The position numbers and the translations under genes are program-made. This document shows positions 53,984 through 63,298 of a DNA stretch of 64,000 nt, one piece after another. Numbering within the stretch: the stretch's first letter is position 1; the number at the start of each line of letters is the position of its first letter. The stretch is from positions 62,001-126,000 of the forward strand of contig JAIXWG010000045.1 in the NCBI GenBank assembly GCA_027482245.1. The letters are read 5' to 3'. This DNA comes from Acetobacteraceae bacterium (GTDB taxonomy: Bacteria; Pseudomonadota; Alphaproteobacteria; Acetobacterales; Acetobacteraceae). The notes under the pieces are model-generated. The model was not told the DNA's origin, did no database searches, and saw nothing but the letters and a program-made list of their open reading frames with translations.

Positions 53984-54019
53984 GCCGAGGAACCGGCGGG
54001 GCCGGCCCGCCGTTCGCAT

Positions 54020-54047
54020 CCCCGCGCCGATCCAGGCGCGGGGATTT
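54020..54047 (+). terminator. Strong GC hairpin between M20 and SLC13 genes
   Basis: A perfect 9-bp stem (CCCCGCGCC against GGCGCGGGG, 54020-54028/54035-54043) with a 6-nt loop GATCCA, followed by ATTT. The GGGG arm is also the best ribosome-binding site for the GTG start at 54052. It may therefore act as an attenuating terminator or a translational lock. Confidence 0.6.
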
Positions 54048-54051
54048 CCGT

Positions 54052-55824
54052 GTGACGCTCGACCAGGCCATCGCCTTCGCCATCCTCGGCTGCACCATCG
54101 CGGCCTTCATTCATGGCCGCCTGCCCTATGATCTGGTGGCGCTGCTCTCCCTCTTCGCCGCGGTCGTCAGCGGGGTGGTGCCGGCGGACAAGGCCTTTTC
54201 CGGCTTTTCCGATGATGTGGTGATCATCGTGGCCGGCGCGCTGCTGGTCAGCGGCGCCGTCGCCCGGTCTGGCGCGGTGGAGGCCGCGATGCGGCCGCTG
54301 CTGCCGCACCTCAAGGGTGGGCCAGCGGTGCAGGTGCCGATCCTGGCCGCCGTCGTCATGGTGCTGTCCGCTGTCACGAAGAACGTTGGCGCGCTGGCGA
54401 TCCTGATGCCGGTCGCCTTCCAACTGGCGCGGCGGACCGGCACCTCGCCCTCCGCCCTGCTCATGCCCATGGCCTTCGCGGCGCTGCTGGGCGGGCTGGT
54501 CACGCTGGTCGGCACCTCCCCCAACATCATCGTCTCCCGCCTCCGCGCGGAAATGCAGGGGGAGCCCTTCGGCCTGCTCGATTTCGCGCCCGTTGGCGGC
54601 TGCATCGCGCTGGCGGGGCTGGTGGTGCTGGCGCTGGGCTGGCGGCTGCTGCCGGGCGGCCAGCGCAGCAATGGCGGCCGCGCCGCGGCCTTCACCCTCT
54701 CCCACTACACGACGGAAGCGCGGCTGCCCGCGGAAGGCGGCATGGCCGGCAGCACCGTGGCCGATCTGGCGGCGCTGGGCGAAGGCGAGGTCCGGGTCAC
54801 CGCCCTGATCCGCGACGGCGCGCGCAGCGTACCGGCGCCCGCGGAAGTGCTGCGGCCCGGCGACCGCGTGATCCTGGTCGGAGAGGCCGATGACCTCGAC
54901 GCCTTCATCGCCCGCAGCGACCTGGCGCTGGTCGGCGAACGCCAGGCGCTGCCGGCCGATACGGCGGAGGTGGTGGAAGGCGTCGTGACCGGGGAGAGCC
55001 CCCTGGTCGGCGCCACGGCGGCCGGCTTCGACCTGCATGGCCGCACGGGCCTCAACCTCATCGCCGTCAGCCGGCGCGGGCAGACCATCGACGAGAAGCT
55101 GAGCGACCTGCGCTTCCGCCCTGGCGACGTGGTGATCCTGAAGGGGGAGACGGAAGCCGTGCCCCACGCCATGGGGACGCTCCGCATCCTGCCGCTGTCG
55201 GAGCGCAACGTGCCGCTGGGCCGCAATCGCCGCGGCTGGGTGCCGCCGCTGGTGCTGGCCATCGCCATGGGGCTGGTGGCGGCGCATGTCGTGCCTGTCT
55301 CCATCGCCTTCTTCGGCGCCGCGGTCGTGCTGCTGGCGCTGCGCGCGATGTCGATGCGGGAAGCCTATGAGACGGTGGAATGGCCCGTCATCGTGCTGCT
55401 CGCCGCCCTGATCCCGGTCAGCGAGGCGATCCGCACCACGGGGGGGACGGAACTGGTGGCGGGATGGCTGGCCGTGGCCGCCGCCGCCGTACCGCCGATT
55501 GCCGCCATGGCGCTGATGATGGTGGTCGCCATGGCGGTGACGCCCTTCCTCAACAACGCCGCGACCGTGCTGGTGATGGGGCCGGTGGGGGCGAGCCTGG
55601 CGCAGCAGCTCGGCCTTAGCCCCGATCCCTTCCTGATGGCGGTGGCGATCGGCGCGGCGAGCGACTTCCTCACCCCCATCGGCCACCAGTGCAACACGCT
55701 GGTGATGGGCCCGGGGGGATACCGCTTCCAGGATTACTGGCGGCTCGGCCTGCCGCTATCGGTCACGGTGATCCTGGTGGGCGTGCCGGCGGTGGCCTTC
55801 TTCTGGCCCCTCACGCCGCAGTGA
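54052..55824 (+). CDS. SLC13 (DASS)-family permease with two TrkA-C domains
   Basis: A 590-residue membrane protein: about 5 helices (residues 1-205), two RCK_C/TrkA-C regulatory domains (about 220-290 and 305-390: VRVTALIRDGARSVPAPAEVL; LNLIAVSRRGQTIDEKL), then about 6 helices. The NTxG-type re-entrant segments are TLVGTSPNIIVSRL and SDFLTPIGHQCNTLVMGPGGY. Such proteins carry anions such as sulfate, dicarboxylates or citrate with Na+. The start is GTG 54052, with GGGGA in the hairpin at 54020-54047. Confidence 0.88.
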   Translation: MTLDQAIAFAILGCTIAAFIHGRLPYDLVALLSLFAAVVSGVVPADKAFSGFSDDVVIIVAGALLVSGAVARSGAVEAAMRPLLPHLKGGPAVQVPILAAVVMVLSAVTKNVGALAILMPVAFQLARRTGTSPSALLMPMAFAALLGGLVTLVGTSPNIIVSRLRAEMQGEPFGLLDFAPVGGCIALAGLVVLALGWRLLPGGQRSNGGRAAAFTLSHYTTEARLPAEGGMAGSTVADLAALGEGEVRVTALIRDGARSVPAPAEVLRPGDRVILVGEADDLDAFIARSDLALVGERQALPADTAEVVEGVVTGESPLVGATAAGFDLHGRTGLNLIAVSRRGQTIDEKLSDLRFRPGDVVILKGETEAVPHAMGTLRILPLSERNVPLGRNRRGWVPPLVLAIAMGLVAAHVVPVSIAFFGAAVVLLALRAMSMREAYETVEWPVIVLLAALIPVSEAIRTTGGTELVAGWLAVAAAAVPPIAAMALMMVVAMAVTPFLNNAATVLVMGPVGASLAQQLGLSPDPFLMAVAIGAASDFLTPIGHQCNTLVMGPGGYRFQDYWRLGLPLSVTVILVGVPAVAFFWPLTPQ

Positions 55825-55869
55825 CCGCCGGCGCTTCCCGGCCCGCCGGCGCCGGTTGTAGAAAGGGGC

Positions 55870-56391
55870 ATGACCCGTCGCGCCGCCAAGGAACCGGATC
55901 GCGCTTTGGCGCTGCCGCTGGAAACGAGCCTCGGCTTCCAGGTGAGGGACCTCAACCGCGCCATGCAGCGCGCGCTGCAGATCCGCATCCAGCCCAGCGG
56001 CGCCACGCTCGGCGCCTGGTACTTCCTCCGCGTGCTGTGGGAGGAGGACAGCCTGACGCAACGCGAACTCGCCACGCGCATCGGCATGCAGGAACCGACC
56101 GCCGTCATCGCGCTGCGCGGCATGGAGGAAGCCGGCTGGATCACCCGTGACCGCAGCAGCGAGGATCGGCGCAAGGTGCATATCCGCCTGACCGATTCTG
56201 GCCGCGCGCTGCGGGAGGAGCTGCTGCCCCGGGCGCGGGAGGTGATCGGCGTCGCGACCGAGGGCATGAGCGAGGCGGAAGTCGAGACGCTGATCGGCCT
56301 GCTGAAGCGGGCCAAGGCGAACCTGGAACCCTCCCCGGTCAGCCCGGCCCCACGCCGAGCCGCTTCGCCGCGGCCGCCACGCAGCGGCTGA
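55870..56391 (+). CDS. MarR-family transcriptional regulator
   Basis: A 173-residue winged-helix regulator. The DNA-binding core is LTQRELATRIGMQEPTAVIALRGMEEAGWI (split, residues ~62-92), with the wing RSSEDRRKVHIRLTDSG (about 95-111). It follows the SLC13 permease by 45 bp, and its C-terminus overlaps the convergent deoxyribosyltransferase gene by 53 bp. It probably responds to an aromatic or organic-acid ligand of the upstream operon, as many MarR proteins do. Confidence 0.88.
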   Translation: MTRRAAKEPDRALALPLETSLGFQVRDLNRAMQRALQIRIQPSGATLGAWYFLRVLWEEDSLTQRELATRIGMQEPTAVIALRGMEEAGWITRDRSSEDRRKVHIRLTDSGRALREELLPRAREVIGVATEGMSEAEVETLIGLLKRAKANLEPSPVSPAPRRAASPRPPRSG

Positions 56392-56902
56392 AGACGTCGA
56401 GCGAATCGAAGGGCAGGTCGGCGCCGCCCTCCGGCAGCAGGATCGGCAGGCCGCCCGTCTCCACCGCGCCGGGGATCATCAGGTTGTCCGGCAGGCCGAA
56501 GCCCCCCACCGTCAGCCCCGGCATGGGGTCCGGCACTGCCGCGACCTGTATCTGGCTGCGGGCGGCGAAGAGGGTGGCGCTGTTGGAATAGGCGAAGATC
56601 GGCCGGCCGCGGCCGAGGAACCAGCCGAGTTCGACCAGCGTGCCGGCATCGGCGGAGGCGCCACGGAAGGGCGTCAGGTTGGCGATGACGATGTCCGCGC
56701 GCTCCATCATCGCGATGTCCTTGGCGAAGATGACACGCCAGGCCTCCTCCTCCGGCATCGCGGCCAGGCTCGCCACATCCTCGTTCAGCGGCGGCAGGGC
56801 GGTGATGCCATGGGCGGCGCAGATGGCCGATTTGCGGGCGGCATGGGCCGGCGCATCGGGCAGGAAGACGTCGGGGCCGGCGAGGTAGGCGGTGATGGGC
56901 AT
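56339..56902 (-). CDS. Nucleoside 2-deoxyribosyltransferase-like protein
   Basis: A 187-residue protein of the NDT/DNPH1 family, which cleaves or transfers the deoxyribose-base bond. The N-terminal YLAGPDVFLPDAPAHAARKSAICAAHG (split) is the nucleotide-binding loop; catalytic residues are expected in IANLTPFRGASADAGTLVELGW, which holds the conserved Asp/Glu (Glu about residue 92). I take ATG 56902; the longer frame to 57397 overlaps the molybdenum-hydroxylase gene. It overlaps the marR 3' end convergently. Confidence 0.85.
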   Translation of the reverse strand: MPITAYLAGPDVFLPDAPAHAARKSAICAAHGITALPPLNEDVASLAAMPEEEAWRVIFAKDIAMMERADIVIANLTPFRGASADAGTLVELGWFLGRGRPIFAYSNSATLFAARSQIQVAAVPDPMPGLTVGGFGLPDNLMIPGAVETGGLPILLPEGGADLPFDSLDVFSRCVAAAAKRLGVGPG

Positions 56903-57040
56903 GGCCCCACCTGACCATGCCGCGCGCAGCCTGGGCAAGAAGGCGGCAGTGCCGCGGCCCGGCAGGCCCCGCCGTCCGGAAAACGCCTCTGGCACGGGCG
57001 GGTCCGCTTCTGGCAGTTTCGCAACCATGAGGATCATCGA

Positions 57041-57910
57041 GTGAAGCCGGCGCCCTTCGACTGGCAGGCGCCGGAGAGCCTGGAAGCCGCCCTGGCGCTC
57101 AAGGCTGCCCATGGCGACGGCGCGCGGTTCATCGCGGGGGGGCAATCCCTGGTGCCGGCCATGAATTTCCGGGTAGCCCAGCCGGGGCTGCTGATCGACC
57201 TCAGCCGGGTCGCGGGCCTCGATTCGCTGGCCTGGCTGCCGGACGGGTCGCTGCGGATCGGGGCCACCGTCCGCTACCGGACGATCGAGCGGGATGCCGA
57301 GGTCGCGTGCCGCCTGCCGCTGCTGACGGAAGCGCTGGCGGAGGTGGCGCATCCGCAGATCCGCACGCGGGGGACGCTGGGTGGCAATCTCTCCCACGCC
57401 GACCCGGCCAGCGAGATGCCGGCGGTGATGGTCGCGCTGGACGCCCGGATGGTGTTGCAGCGCGCCGGCGGGGCGCGAGAGGTCGCGGCGCGGGACTTCT
57501 TCCTAGCCCCGCTGACCACCGCGCTGGCGGAGGATGAGATGCTGGCCGCGATCGTGGTGCCCCCCCTGCCCGCCGGCACAGGCACGGCCTTCCTGGAGGT
57601 GGCACGGCGGCGGGGCGACTACGCGATGATGGGCGTGGCCGCGGTGCTGCGCCGGGATGGCGCCGGGCGCTGCGCGGAAGCGCGGATGGTGTTCTGCAGC
57701 GCGGGGCCGACGCCGATGGCGGCGCCCCGTGCGGCAGCCATGCTGGTCGGCACCGCGCTGACGCCTGGCGACATCGCGGCGGCGGCGAAAGCGGCAACGG
57801 CGGAGATCGAGCCCATGGGCAGCGTGCAGGCATCCCCGGCCTATCAGCTTCACCTCGCCGGCGTGCTGGCCGCCCGCGCGCTAGCCACCGCCGCGGAGCG
57901 CGCGGCATGA
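57041..57910 (+). CDS. Molybdenum hydroxylase FAD subunit (CoxM/XDH-type)
   Basis: A 289-residue FAD-binding subunit of the xanthine dehydrogenase/CO dehydrogenase family. FAD motifs are FIAGGQSLVPAMNFR (about residues 30-44) and TLGGNLSHADPASEMPAV (about 109-126). It passes electrons from the 2Fe-2S subunit to the final acceptor. The start is GTG 57041 with GAGGA 8 bases upstream. It is the first of the three subunit genes and overlaps the 2Fe-2S gene by ATGA. Confidence 0.9.
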   Translation: MKPAPFDWQAPESLEAALALKAAHGDGARFIAGGQSLVPAMNFRVAQPGLLIDLSRVAGLDSLAWLPDGSLRIGATVRYRTIERDAEVACRLPLLTEALAEVAHPQIRTRGTLGGNLSHADPASEMPAVMVALDARMVLQRAGGAREVAARDFFLAPLTTALAEDEMLAAIVVPPLPAGTGTAFLEVARRRGDYAMMGVAAVLRRDGAGRCAEARMVFCSAGPTPMAAPRAAAMLVGTALTPGDIAAAAKAATAEIEPMGSVQASPAYQLHLAGVLAARALATAAERAA

Positions 57911-58395
57911 AGGTCCGGGTGACGGTGAACGGCGTGCCCCACGAGCGCGAGGTCGAGCCGCGCTTGTTGCTCAGCGACTTCCTGCGGCACGAGATCGGGC
58001 TGACCGGCACGCATGTCGGCTGCGAGCATGGCGTCTGCGGCGCCTGCACCATCCTCTGGGATGGCGAGCCGGCGCGGGCGTGCCTGGCCTTCGCGGTGCA
58101 GGCGGAGGGGCATTACATCCGCACGGTGGAGGGCCTGGCACCCGCGCCGGGCCAGCTCAACGCCTTGCAGCAGGCCTTCCAGGACAGCCACGCCCTGCAA
58201 TGCGGCTACTGCACGCCGGGCATCCTGATGACGATGACGGCCTTCCTGGCGGAGAATCCGAAGCCGAGCGAGGAGGAGGTGCGCCACGCGCTGTCCGGCA
58301 ACCTCTGCCGCTGCACGGGCTACCAGCACATCGTGGATGCGGTGTTGCTCGCCGCGGAGCGGCAAAACATGACGTCCGCGGAGCGCGGGGCATGA
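57907..58395 (+). CDS. Molybdenum hydroxylase 2Fe-2S subunit (CoxS/XDH-type)
   Basis: A 162-residue protein with the two iron-sulphur centres of the family. The plant-type ferredoxin cluster is CEHGVCGACTILWDGEPARAC (about residues 41-61) and the helical cluster is QCGYCTPGIL and CRCTGYQHI (about 99-140). All eight cysteines are present. It is coupled by ATGA to the large-subunit gene downstream. Confidence 0.94.
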   Translation: MKVRVTVNGVPHEREVEPRLLLSDFLRHEIGLTGTHVGCEHGVCGACTILWDGEPARACLAFAVQAEGHYIRTVEGLAPAPGQLNALQQAFQDSHALQCGYCTPGILMTMTAFLAENPKPSEEEVRHALSGNLCRCTGYQHIVDAVLLAAERQNMTSAERGA

Positions 58396-60728
58396 CGCAT
58401 GCCTTTGGCAAGCCGCTGACGCGAAACGAGGACCCGCGCCTGCTGCGCGGCGAGGCGCTGTTCGTCGATGACGTCGAACTGCCCGGCCTGCTGCATGTGG
58501 CGTTCCTGCGAAGCCCGCATGCGCATGCGCGGTTGCTGTCCGTCGATCTGACGGCCGCACGCGCACGCCCCGGCGTGATCGCGGCCTATGCGGCGGAAGA
58601 CCTCGGCGACTACTGGAAGCCCGGGCCGCTTCTGGTGCCGCCGCCTCCCGTGCCCGGCATGGTCTTTCATCAATGCTGCCAGGTGCCGCTGGTGAAGGAC
58701 AAGGCGCGGCATGTGGGCGAACCCGTGGCGATGGTGGTGGCGGAAAGCCGCTACGTCGCGGAAGACGCGTTGGCCGACATCGTCGTGGAGTGGGAGGTGC
58801 TGGACGCGGTCGGCGACCTGGAGGCCGCGCTGCAGCCAGGCGCTGCCCTGGTGCACGACCATCTCGGCGTGAACGTGGCCGCGAAGGTCCACCAGCATCG
58901 CGGCGACTATGCCGCGGCGGCGCGCGCGGCGGCGCTGGTCGTGAAGCGGCGCTTCACCTATGACCGCGGCGCCTCCATCCCCATGGAGACGCGCGGCGTC
59001 GTCTCGCAATGGGACCCGCGCGCGGATCGCCTGACGGTCTGGGACACGACGCAGGCGCCGGTCGTCATCCGCAACGGGCTGGCCGGCATGCTCGGCCTGA
59101 GCGAACGCCAGGTGCGCGTCGTGGCGCCGAACATCGGCGGCGGCTTCGGGCCGAAGATGATGATGTTCTATCCCGAGGAAGTGCTGGTGCCCTGGGCCGC
59201 CATGCGCCTCGGCCGGCCGGTGAAGTGGATCGAGGACCGGCTGGAGCATTTCTTCGCCACGACCCATGAGCGCAGCCAGATCCATGACGCGGAGATCGCG
59301 CTGGACGCCGAAGGGCGCATCCTAGGCGTGAAGGATGTCTTCCTGCACGACAATGGCGCCTATGACCCCTATGGGCTGACGCTGCCGCTGAACAGCCAGT
59401 GCACGCTGCTCGGCTGCTACGTCGTGCCGGCCTATGACAGCGTCTTCACTGCCGTCTTCACCAACCGCACGCTGGTCACGCCCTATCGCGGCGCGGGGCG
59501 GCAGCACGGCGTCTTCGTGATGGAGCGGCTGCTGGACATCGCGGCGCGCGAGCTCGGCCTCGACCGGAACGAGATCAGGCGCCGCAACTTCATCCCGCCG
59601 GACGCCTTCCCCTACGACCAGGGCGTCATCTACCAGGATTTCTCCCGCCTCTCCTACGACAGCGGCAACTACGCGCCGATCCTGGCCAAGGCGCTGGACG
59701 CCATCGGCTATGACCGTTTCATCGCGGAGACGCAGCCGCAGGCGCGCGCGGAGGGCCGGGCGGTCGGCATCGGTGTCGTCTGCTATGTGGAGGGCACGGG
59801 CATCGGGCCGTATGAGGGCGCCAAGATCCAGGTGCAGGGCAGCGGCAAGGTGAGTCTCGCCACCGGCATCGGGTCGCAGGGCCAGGGCCATGCCACGGCC
59901 TTCGCGCAGGTGGTCGCCGAACAACTCGGCGTCGATATCCGCGACGTCGAGGTGACGACAGGCGACACCGACCAGTTCTACTGGGGGGTGGGCACCTTCG
60001 CGAGCCGCGGCGCCGTCGTCGCCGGCAGCGCCACGCATGAGGCCGCCAAGGTCGTGCGCCAGAAAATCCTGAAGACCGCCGCGCGCCACTTCGAATGCGC
60101 GGAGGAAGACCTGGTGCTGGCCGATGGCAAGGTGCACGTGGTCGGCGTGCCGGATCATGCGATCACGCTCGGCGCGCTGGCGGGCCTCGCCAACCCGATG
60201 CGCGGCGCCGTCACGCCGGGTACGGAGCCGGGGCTGGAGGCGACCTCTTATTTCGGCCCGGCCGGCGGCGCGACGGCCAGCGGCGCGCATGCAATGATCG
60301 TGGAGGTCGATCCGCTGACCTTGCGGCCCACGATCCTCGACTATGTCGTGGTGCATGACTGCGGCACGGTGATCAACCCGCTGATCCTGGCGGGGCAGAT
60401 CCAGGGCGGCGTCGCGCAGGGCATCGGCAATGCCTTCTTCGAACAGCTGCATTGGGACGAACAGGGCCAGTTGATGAATGCCAGCCTGGCGGATTACCTG
60501 CTGCCGACCGCGCTCGACGTGCCGCGGATGCGGCTCGACCACACCGTGACGCCATCGCCGCTGAATCCCCTAGGCGTGAAGGGCGCGGGAGAGGCGGGCG
60601 CCATCCCCGTCGGCGCGCTGTTTGCCCAGGCGCTGGAAGATGCGCTGGACCTGCCGGCAAAGGGAATCGAGATCCTGGAAATGCCACTCAGCCCGTCCCG
60701 CCTCTGGGAGATCAGCAACGGTGGCTGA
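58392..60728 (+). CDS. Molybdenum hydroxylase large subunit (molybdopterin-binding)
   Basis: A 778-residue molybdopterin-cytosine-dinucleotide-type hydroxylase. Cofactor contacts are NIGGGFGPKMMMFYPEE (about residues 246-262), SQGQGHATAFAQV and the catalytic Glu in GVKGAGEAGAIP (about 729). The active-site loop is TPYRGAGRQH, unlike the AYRCSFR loop of true CO dehydrogenase, so CO oxidation is unlikely; a heterocycle or aldehyde is more plausible. It starts at ATG 58392; the frame is open upstream through the small subunit. Confidence 0.9.
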   Translation: MTHAFGKPLTRNEDPRLLRGEALFVDDVELPGLLHVAFLRSPHAHARLLSVDLTAARARPGVIAAYAAEDLGDYWKPGPLLVPPPPVPGMVFHQCCQVPLVKDKARHVGEPVAMVVAESRYVAEDALADIVVEWEVLDAVGDLEAALQPGAALVHDHLGVNVAAKVHQHRGDYAAAARAAALVVKRRFTYDRGASIPMETRGVVSQWDPRADRLTVWDTTQAPVVIRNGLAGMLGLSERQVRVVAPNIGGGFGPKMMMFYPEEVLVPWAAMRLGRPVKWIEDRLEHFFATTHERSQIHDAEIALDAEGRILGVKDVFLHDNGAYDPYGLTLPLNSQCTLLGCYVVPAYDSVFTAVFTNRTLVTPYRGAGRQHGVFVMERLLDIAARELGLDRNEIRRRNFIPPDAFPYDQGVIYQDFSRLSYDSGNYAPILAKALDAIGYDRFIAETQPQARAEGRAVGIGVVCYVEGTGIGPYEGAKIQVQGSGKVSLATGIGSQGQGHATAFAQVVAEQLGVDIRDVEVTTGDTDQFYWGVGTFASRGAVVAGSATHEAAKVVRQKILKTAARHFECAEEDLVLADGKVHVVGVPDHAITLGALAGLANPMRGAVTPGTEPGLEATSYFGPAGGATASGAHAMIVEVDPLTLRPTILDYVVVHDCGTVINPLILAGQIQGGVAQGIGNAFFEQLHWDEQGQLMNASLADYLLPTALDVPRMRLDHTVTPSPLNPLGVKGAGEAGAIPVGALFAQALEDALDLPAKGIEILEMPLSPSRLWEISNGG

Positions 60729-61503
60729 GCCGGCGATCGCCGCGCGGAACCTGTCCCTGGTGTTCCGCACCAATGACGGGCCGGTCCATGCGCTGTCCGA
60801 CGTGAACATCGACATCGCGCCGGGCGAGTTCATCTCCCTGATCGGCCCCTCGGGCTGCGGCAAGACGACGCTGCTGCGCGTGATCGCGGATCTGGAGAAG
60901 CCAACTGGGGGCAATATCCGCGTCAATGGCGCCACGCCGGAGCAGGCGCGACTGGCGCGGGACTATGGCTATGTCTTCCAGGCGCCGGCCCTGTTCCCCT
61001 GGCGCACCATCGAGGGCAACGTGATGCTGCCGCTCCAGATCATGGGGCTCTCGAAGGCCGAGCGGCAGGAGCGCGCGCGGAAGCAGCTGGCGCTGGTGAA
61101 CCTTTCGGGCTTCGAGCGGAAGTTCCCCTGGCAGCTTTCCGGCGGCATGCAGCAGCGCGCCTCCATCGCCCGCGCCTTGGCCTTCGAGCCGAAGCTGCTG
61201 CTGATGGACGAGCCCTTCGGCGCGCTGGACGAGATCGTCCGCGACCACCTCAACGAACAGCTGCTGAAACTCTGGGCCGCGACGCGCAAGACCGTGGTCT
61301 TCGTGACGCATTCGATCCCGGAGGCCGTCTTCCTCTCCACCCGCATCGTGGTGATGTCGCCGCGGCCGGGACGGATCACGGACATCGTCGATTGCGACCT
61401 CGGCCCCGACCGGCCGCTGGAAATCCGGGAGACGCCGGAATTCCTCCGCATCGCGCAACGGGTGCGGGAGGGGCTGCGCGCGGGCCATTCCTATGAGGGC
61501 TAG
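60721..61503 (+). CDS. ABC transporter ATPase (nitrate/sulfonate/pyrimidine type)
   Basis: A 260-residue ATPase: Walker A GPSGCGKTT (about residues 41-49), FQAPALFPWRTIEGNVMLPL, signature LSGGMQQRASIARAL and Walker B LLLMDEPFGALDEI. It begins with GTG 60721, which lies within the last 8 bp of the hydroxylase large-subunit gene and has GGGAG upstream, so oxidation and transport are translationally linked. The alternative start at 60622 would encode junk. Confidence 0.92.
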   Translation: MAEPAIAARNLSLVFRTNDGPVHALSDVNIDIAPGEFISLIGPSGCGKTTLLRVIADLEKPTGGNIRVNGATPEQARLARDYGYVFQAPALFPWRTIEGNVMLPLQIMGLSKAERQERARKQLALVNLSGFERKFPWQLSGGMQQRASIARALAFEPKLLLMDEPFGALDEIVRDHLNEQLLKLWAATRKTVVFVTHSIPEAVFLSTRIVVMSPRPGRITDIVDCDLGPDRPLEIRETPEFLRIAQRVREGLRAGHSYEG

Positions 61504-62359
61504 CATCCTGCCGGTGCTGACCGTCTCCGCCGGCATCGTGGTGCTGTGGTACCTCGGCGCCATCTGGCTGAACTGGCAGGTGGTCTGGGACATGCAGGCG
61601 CGGGCCGGCAATGCGCCCGACCTCGCGACGATGGTGTGGCTGACGCTGTCGCATGCGCGCCCGCTGCTGCCGGCACCGCACCAGGTGGTGGTGGAGACAT
61701 GGAACAGCCTGACGGGGCCGCCCATCACCTCGCCGCGGAGCCTGGTGAACCATGCGATGGTGACGCTGTCGGCGGCGCTGGCGGGCTTCGGGCTCGGATC
61801 GCTGGCGGGTGTGCTGCTCGCGGTCGCGATCATCCATGTGCGGGCGCTGGAACGCAGCCTCATGCCCTGGATCATCGCCTCCCAGGCCGTGCCGGTGCTG
61901 GCGCTGGCGCCGATCGTCATCGTGGCGCTCGGCGCGCTCGGCATGACGGGGCTGATGCCGAAGGCGATCATCAGCGCCTATCTCTGCTTCTTCCCCGTCG
62001 CCATCGGCATGGTGAAGGGGCTGGCGGCGCCGGATGCGCTCTCCCGTGACCTGCTGCGCACCTATTCGGCGACGCCGGCCCAGGTGTTCTGGACGCTGCG
62101 GGTGCCGACCTCCCTCCCCTATCTTTTCGCCGGGCTGAAGGTCGCGGTCGCGGCCGCGGTCGTCGGCGCCATCGTGGCGGAGCTGCCGACGGGCGCGCAG
62201 GCGGGGCTCGGCGCGCGGCTGCTGGCAGGGTCCTATTTCGGGCAGACCCTGCAGATCTGGTCGGCGCTGACCGTCGCGGCCGTGGTCTCCGCCAGCCTGG
62301 TCGGCCTGCTGGGCCTGGCGGAGCGGCTGGTCGCGCGCCGCATGGGGGCGCGCGCATGA
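61493..62359 (+). CDS. ABC transporter permease 1
   Basis: A 288-residue SsuC-type permease with about six helices and an EAA loop, YSATPAQVFWTLRVPTSLPYLFAGLKVAVA (split, about residues 190-220). It overlaps the ATPase by 11 bp and the second permease by 4 bp. Two different permeases in one operon of this subfamily suggest a heterodimeric channel. Confidence 0.9.
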   Translation: MRASILPVLTVSAGIVVLWYLGAIWLNWQVVWDMQARAGNAPDLATMVWLTLSHARPLLPAPHQVVVETWNSLTGPPITSPRSLVNHAMVTLSAALAGFGLGSLAGVLLAVAIIHVRALERSLMPWIIASQAVPVLALAPIVIVALGALGMTGLMPKAIISAYLCFFPVAIGMVKGLAAPDALSRDLLRTYSATPAQVFWTLRVPTSLPYLFAGLKVAVAAAVVGAIVAELPTGAQAGLGARLLAGSYFGQTLQIWSALTVAAVVSASLVGLLGLAERLVARRMGARA

Positions 62360-63279
62360 GGACGGCGCTGCTGGCCGCCCTGGTCGTGATCGGATTCGCC
62401 CTCGCCATCGCCGCCGTCCACGCGCCGGGCGAGCCGGGCGGGCTGGCCTGGGCGGGCATCGCCGTGACGGCAGGGCTCGCGGCCTGGCTGGTGAAGCGGC
62501 TCGGCGACCTGCCGGGCCAGGGCTGGCAGGCGCTGGCAGCCCCCCTGGTCTTCGGGGCGACCATCATCGCGCTGTGGGAAGTGCTGGTGGTGGGGTTCGA
62601 GGTGCCGATGGCGCTGATGCCCGCGCCGTCTGCCATCGCGGCGCGGATGGTCAGCGGGGCGCATCTGCTCTGGCAGGATTTCGTGCAGACCTTCCTCAAG
62701 GCCGTGCTGGCGGGCTACGCCATCGGCTGCGGCGCCGGGTTCCTGATGGCCTTGCTCGCGGACCGCGTGCCCTTCCTGCGACGAGGCCTGCTGCCCATCG
62801 GCAACCTGGTCGCGGCGCTGCCGGTCGTCGGCATCGCGCCGATCATGGTGATGTGGTTCGGCTTCGACTGGCCCTCCAAGGCCGCGGTCGTCGTCGCCAT
62901 GACTTTCTTCCCGATGCTGGTGAACACAGTGGCGGGGCTCGCCGCGGCCGGCGCGCTGGAACGCGACCTGATGCGCAGCTACGCGGCCGATCACGGCCGG
63001 ACGCTTCTGCTGCTGCGCCTGCCGGCCGCCCTGCCCTTCGTCTTCACGGCGCTGAAGGTGAACGCACCGCTCGCCCTGATCGGCGCCATCGTGGCGGAGT
63101 TCTTCGGATCCCCCACCACCGGCATGGGTTTTCGGATCACGACGGAGGCCGCGCGCCTGGCCCTCGACATGGTCTGGGCGGAAATCGTTGTGGCGGCGGT
63201 GGTCGGTTCGGCATTCTACGGCGCCATGGCGCTGATTGAGCGGCGGGTGACCTTCTGGCACCCGTCGATTCGCGGCTGA
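62356..63279 (+). CDS. ABC transporter permease 2
   Basis: A 307-residue permease. Two extra N-terminal hydrophobic segments (about residues 3-20 and 30-45) precede the core. The EAA loop contains RSYAADHGRTLLLLRLPAALPFVF (split, about 208-232), and GAIVAEFFGSPTTGMGF is downstream. It pairs with permease 1 and is followed after 19 bp by the binding-protein gene. Confidence 0.9.
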   Translation: MRTALLAALVVIGFALAIAAVHAPGEPGGLAWAGIAVTAGLAAWLVKRLGDLPGQGWQALAAPLVFGATIIALWEVLVVGFEVPMALMPAPSAIAARMVSGAHLLWQDFVQTFLKAVLAGYAIGCGAGFLMALLADRVPFLRRGLLPIGNLVAALPVVGIAPIMVMWFGFDWPSKAAVVVAMTFFPMLVNTVAGLAAAGALERDLMRSYAADHGRTLLLLRLPAALPFVFTALKVNAPLALIGAIVAEFFGSPTTGMGFRITTEAARLALDMVWAEIVVAAVVGSAFYGAMALIERRVTFWHPSIRG

Positions 63280-63298
63280 CAACGAAGGAGAGACAGGG

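Noticed and set aside
51725-54019. A 764-codon minus-strand frame opposite the SDR and M20 genes
   Set aside because: No family features; antisense of two clear enzymes.
58080-60728. An extended large subunit of the molybdenum hydroxylase
   Set aside because: The extra N-terminus is the 2Fe-2S gene in another frame; ATG 58392 fits the family start.
57041-60728. True aerobic CO dehydrogenase (coxMSL)
   Set aside because: The large subunit has PYRGAGR at the active-site loop and not AYRCSFR, so form I CO dehydrogenase is not supported.
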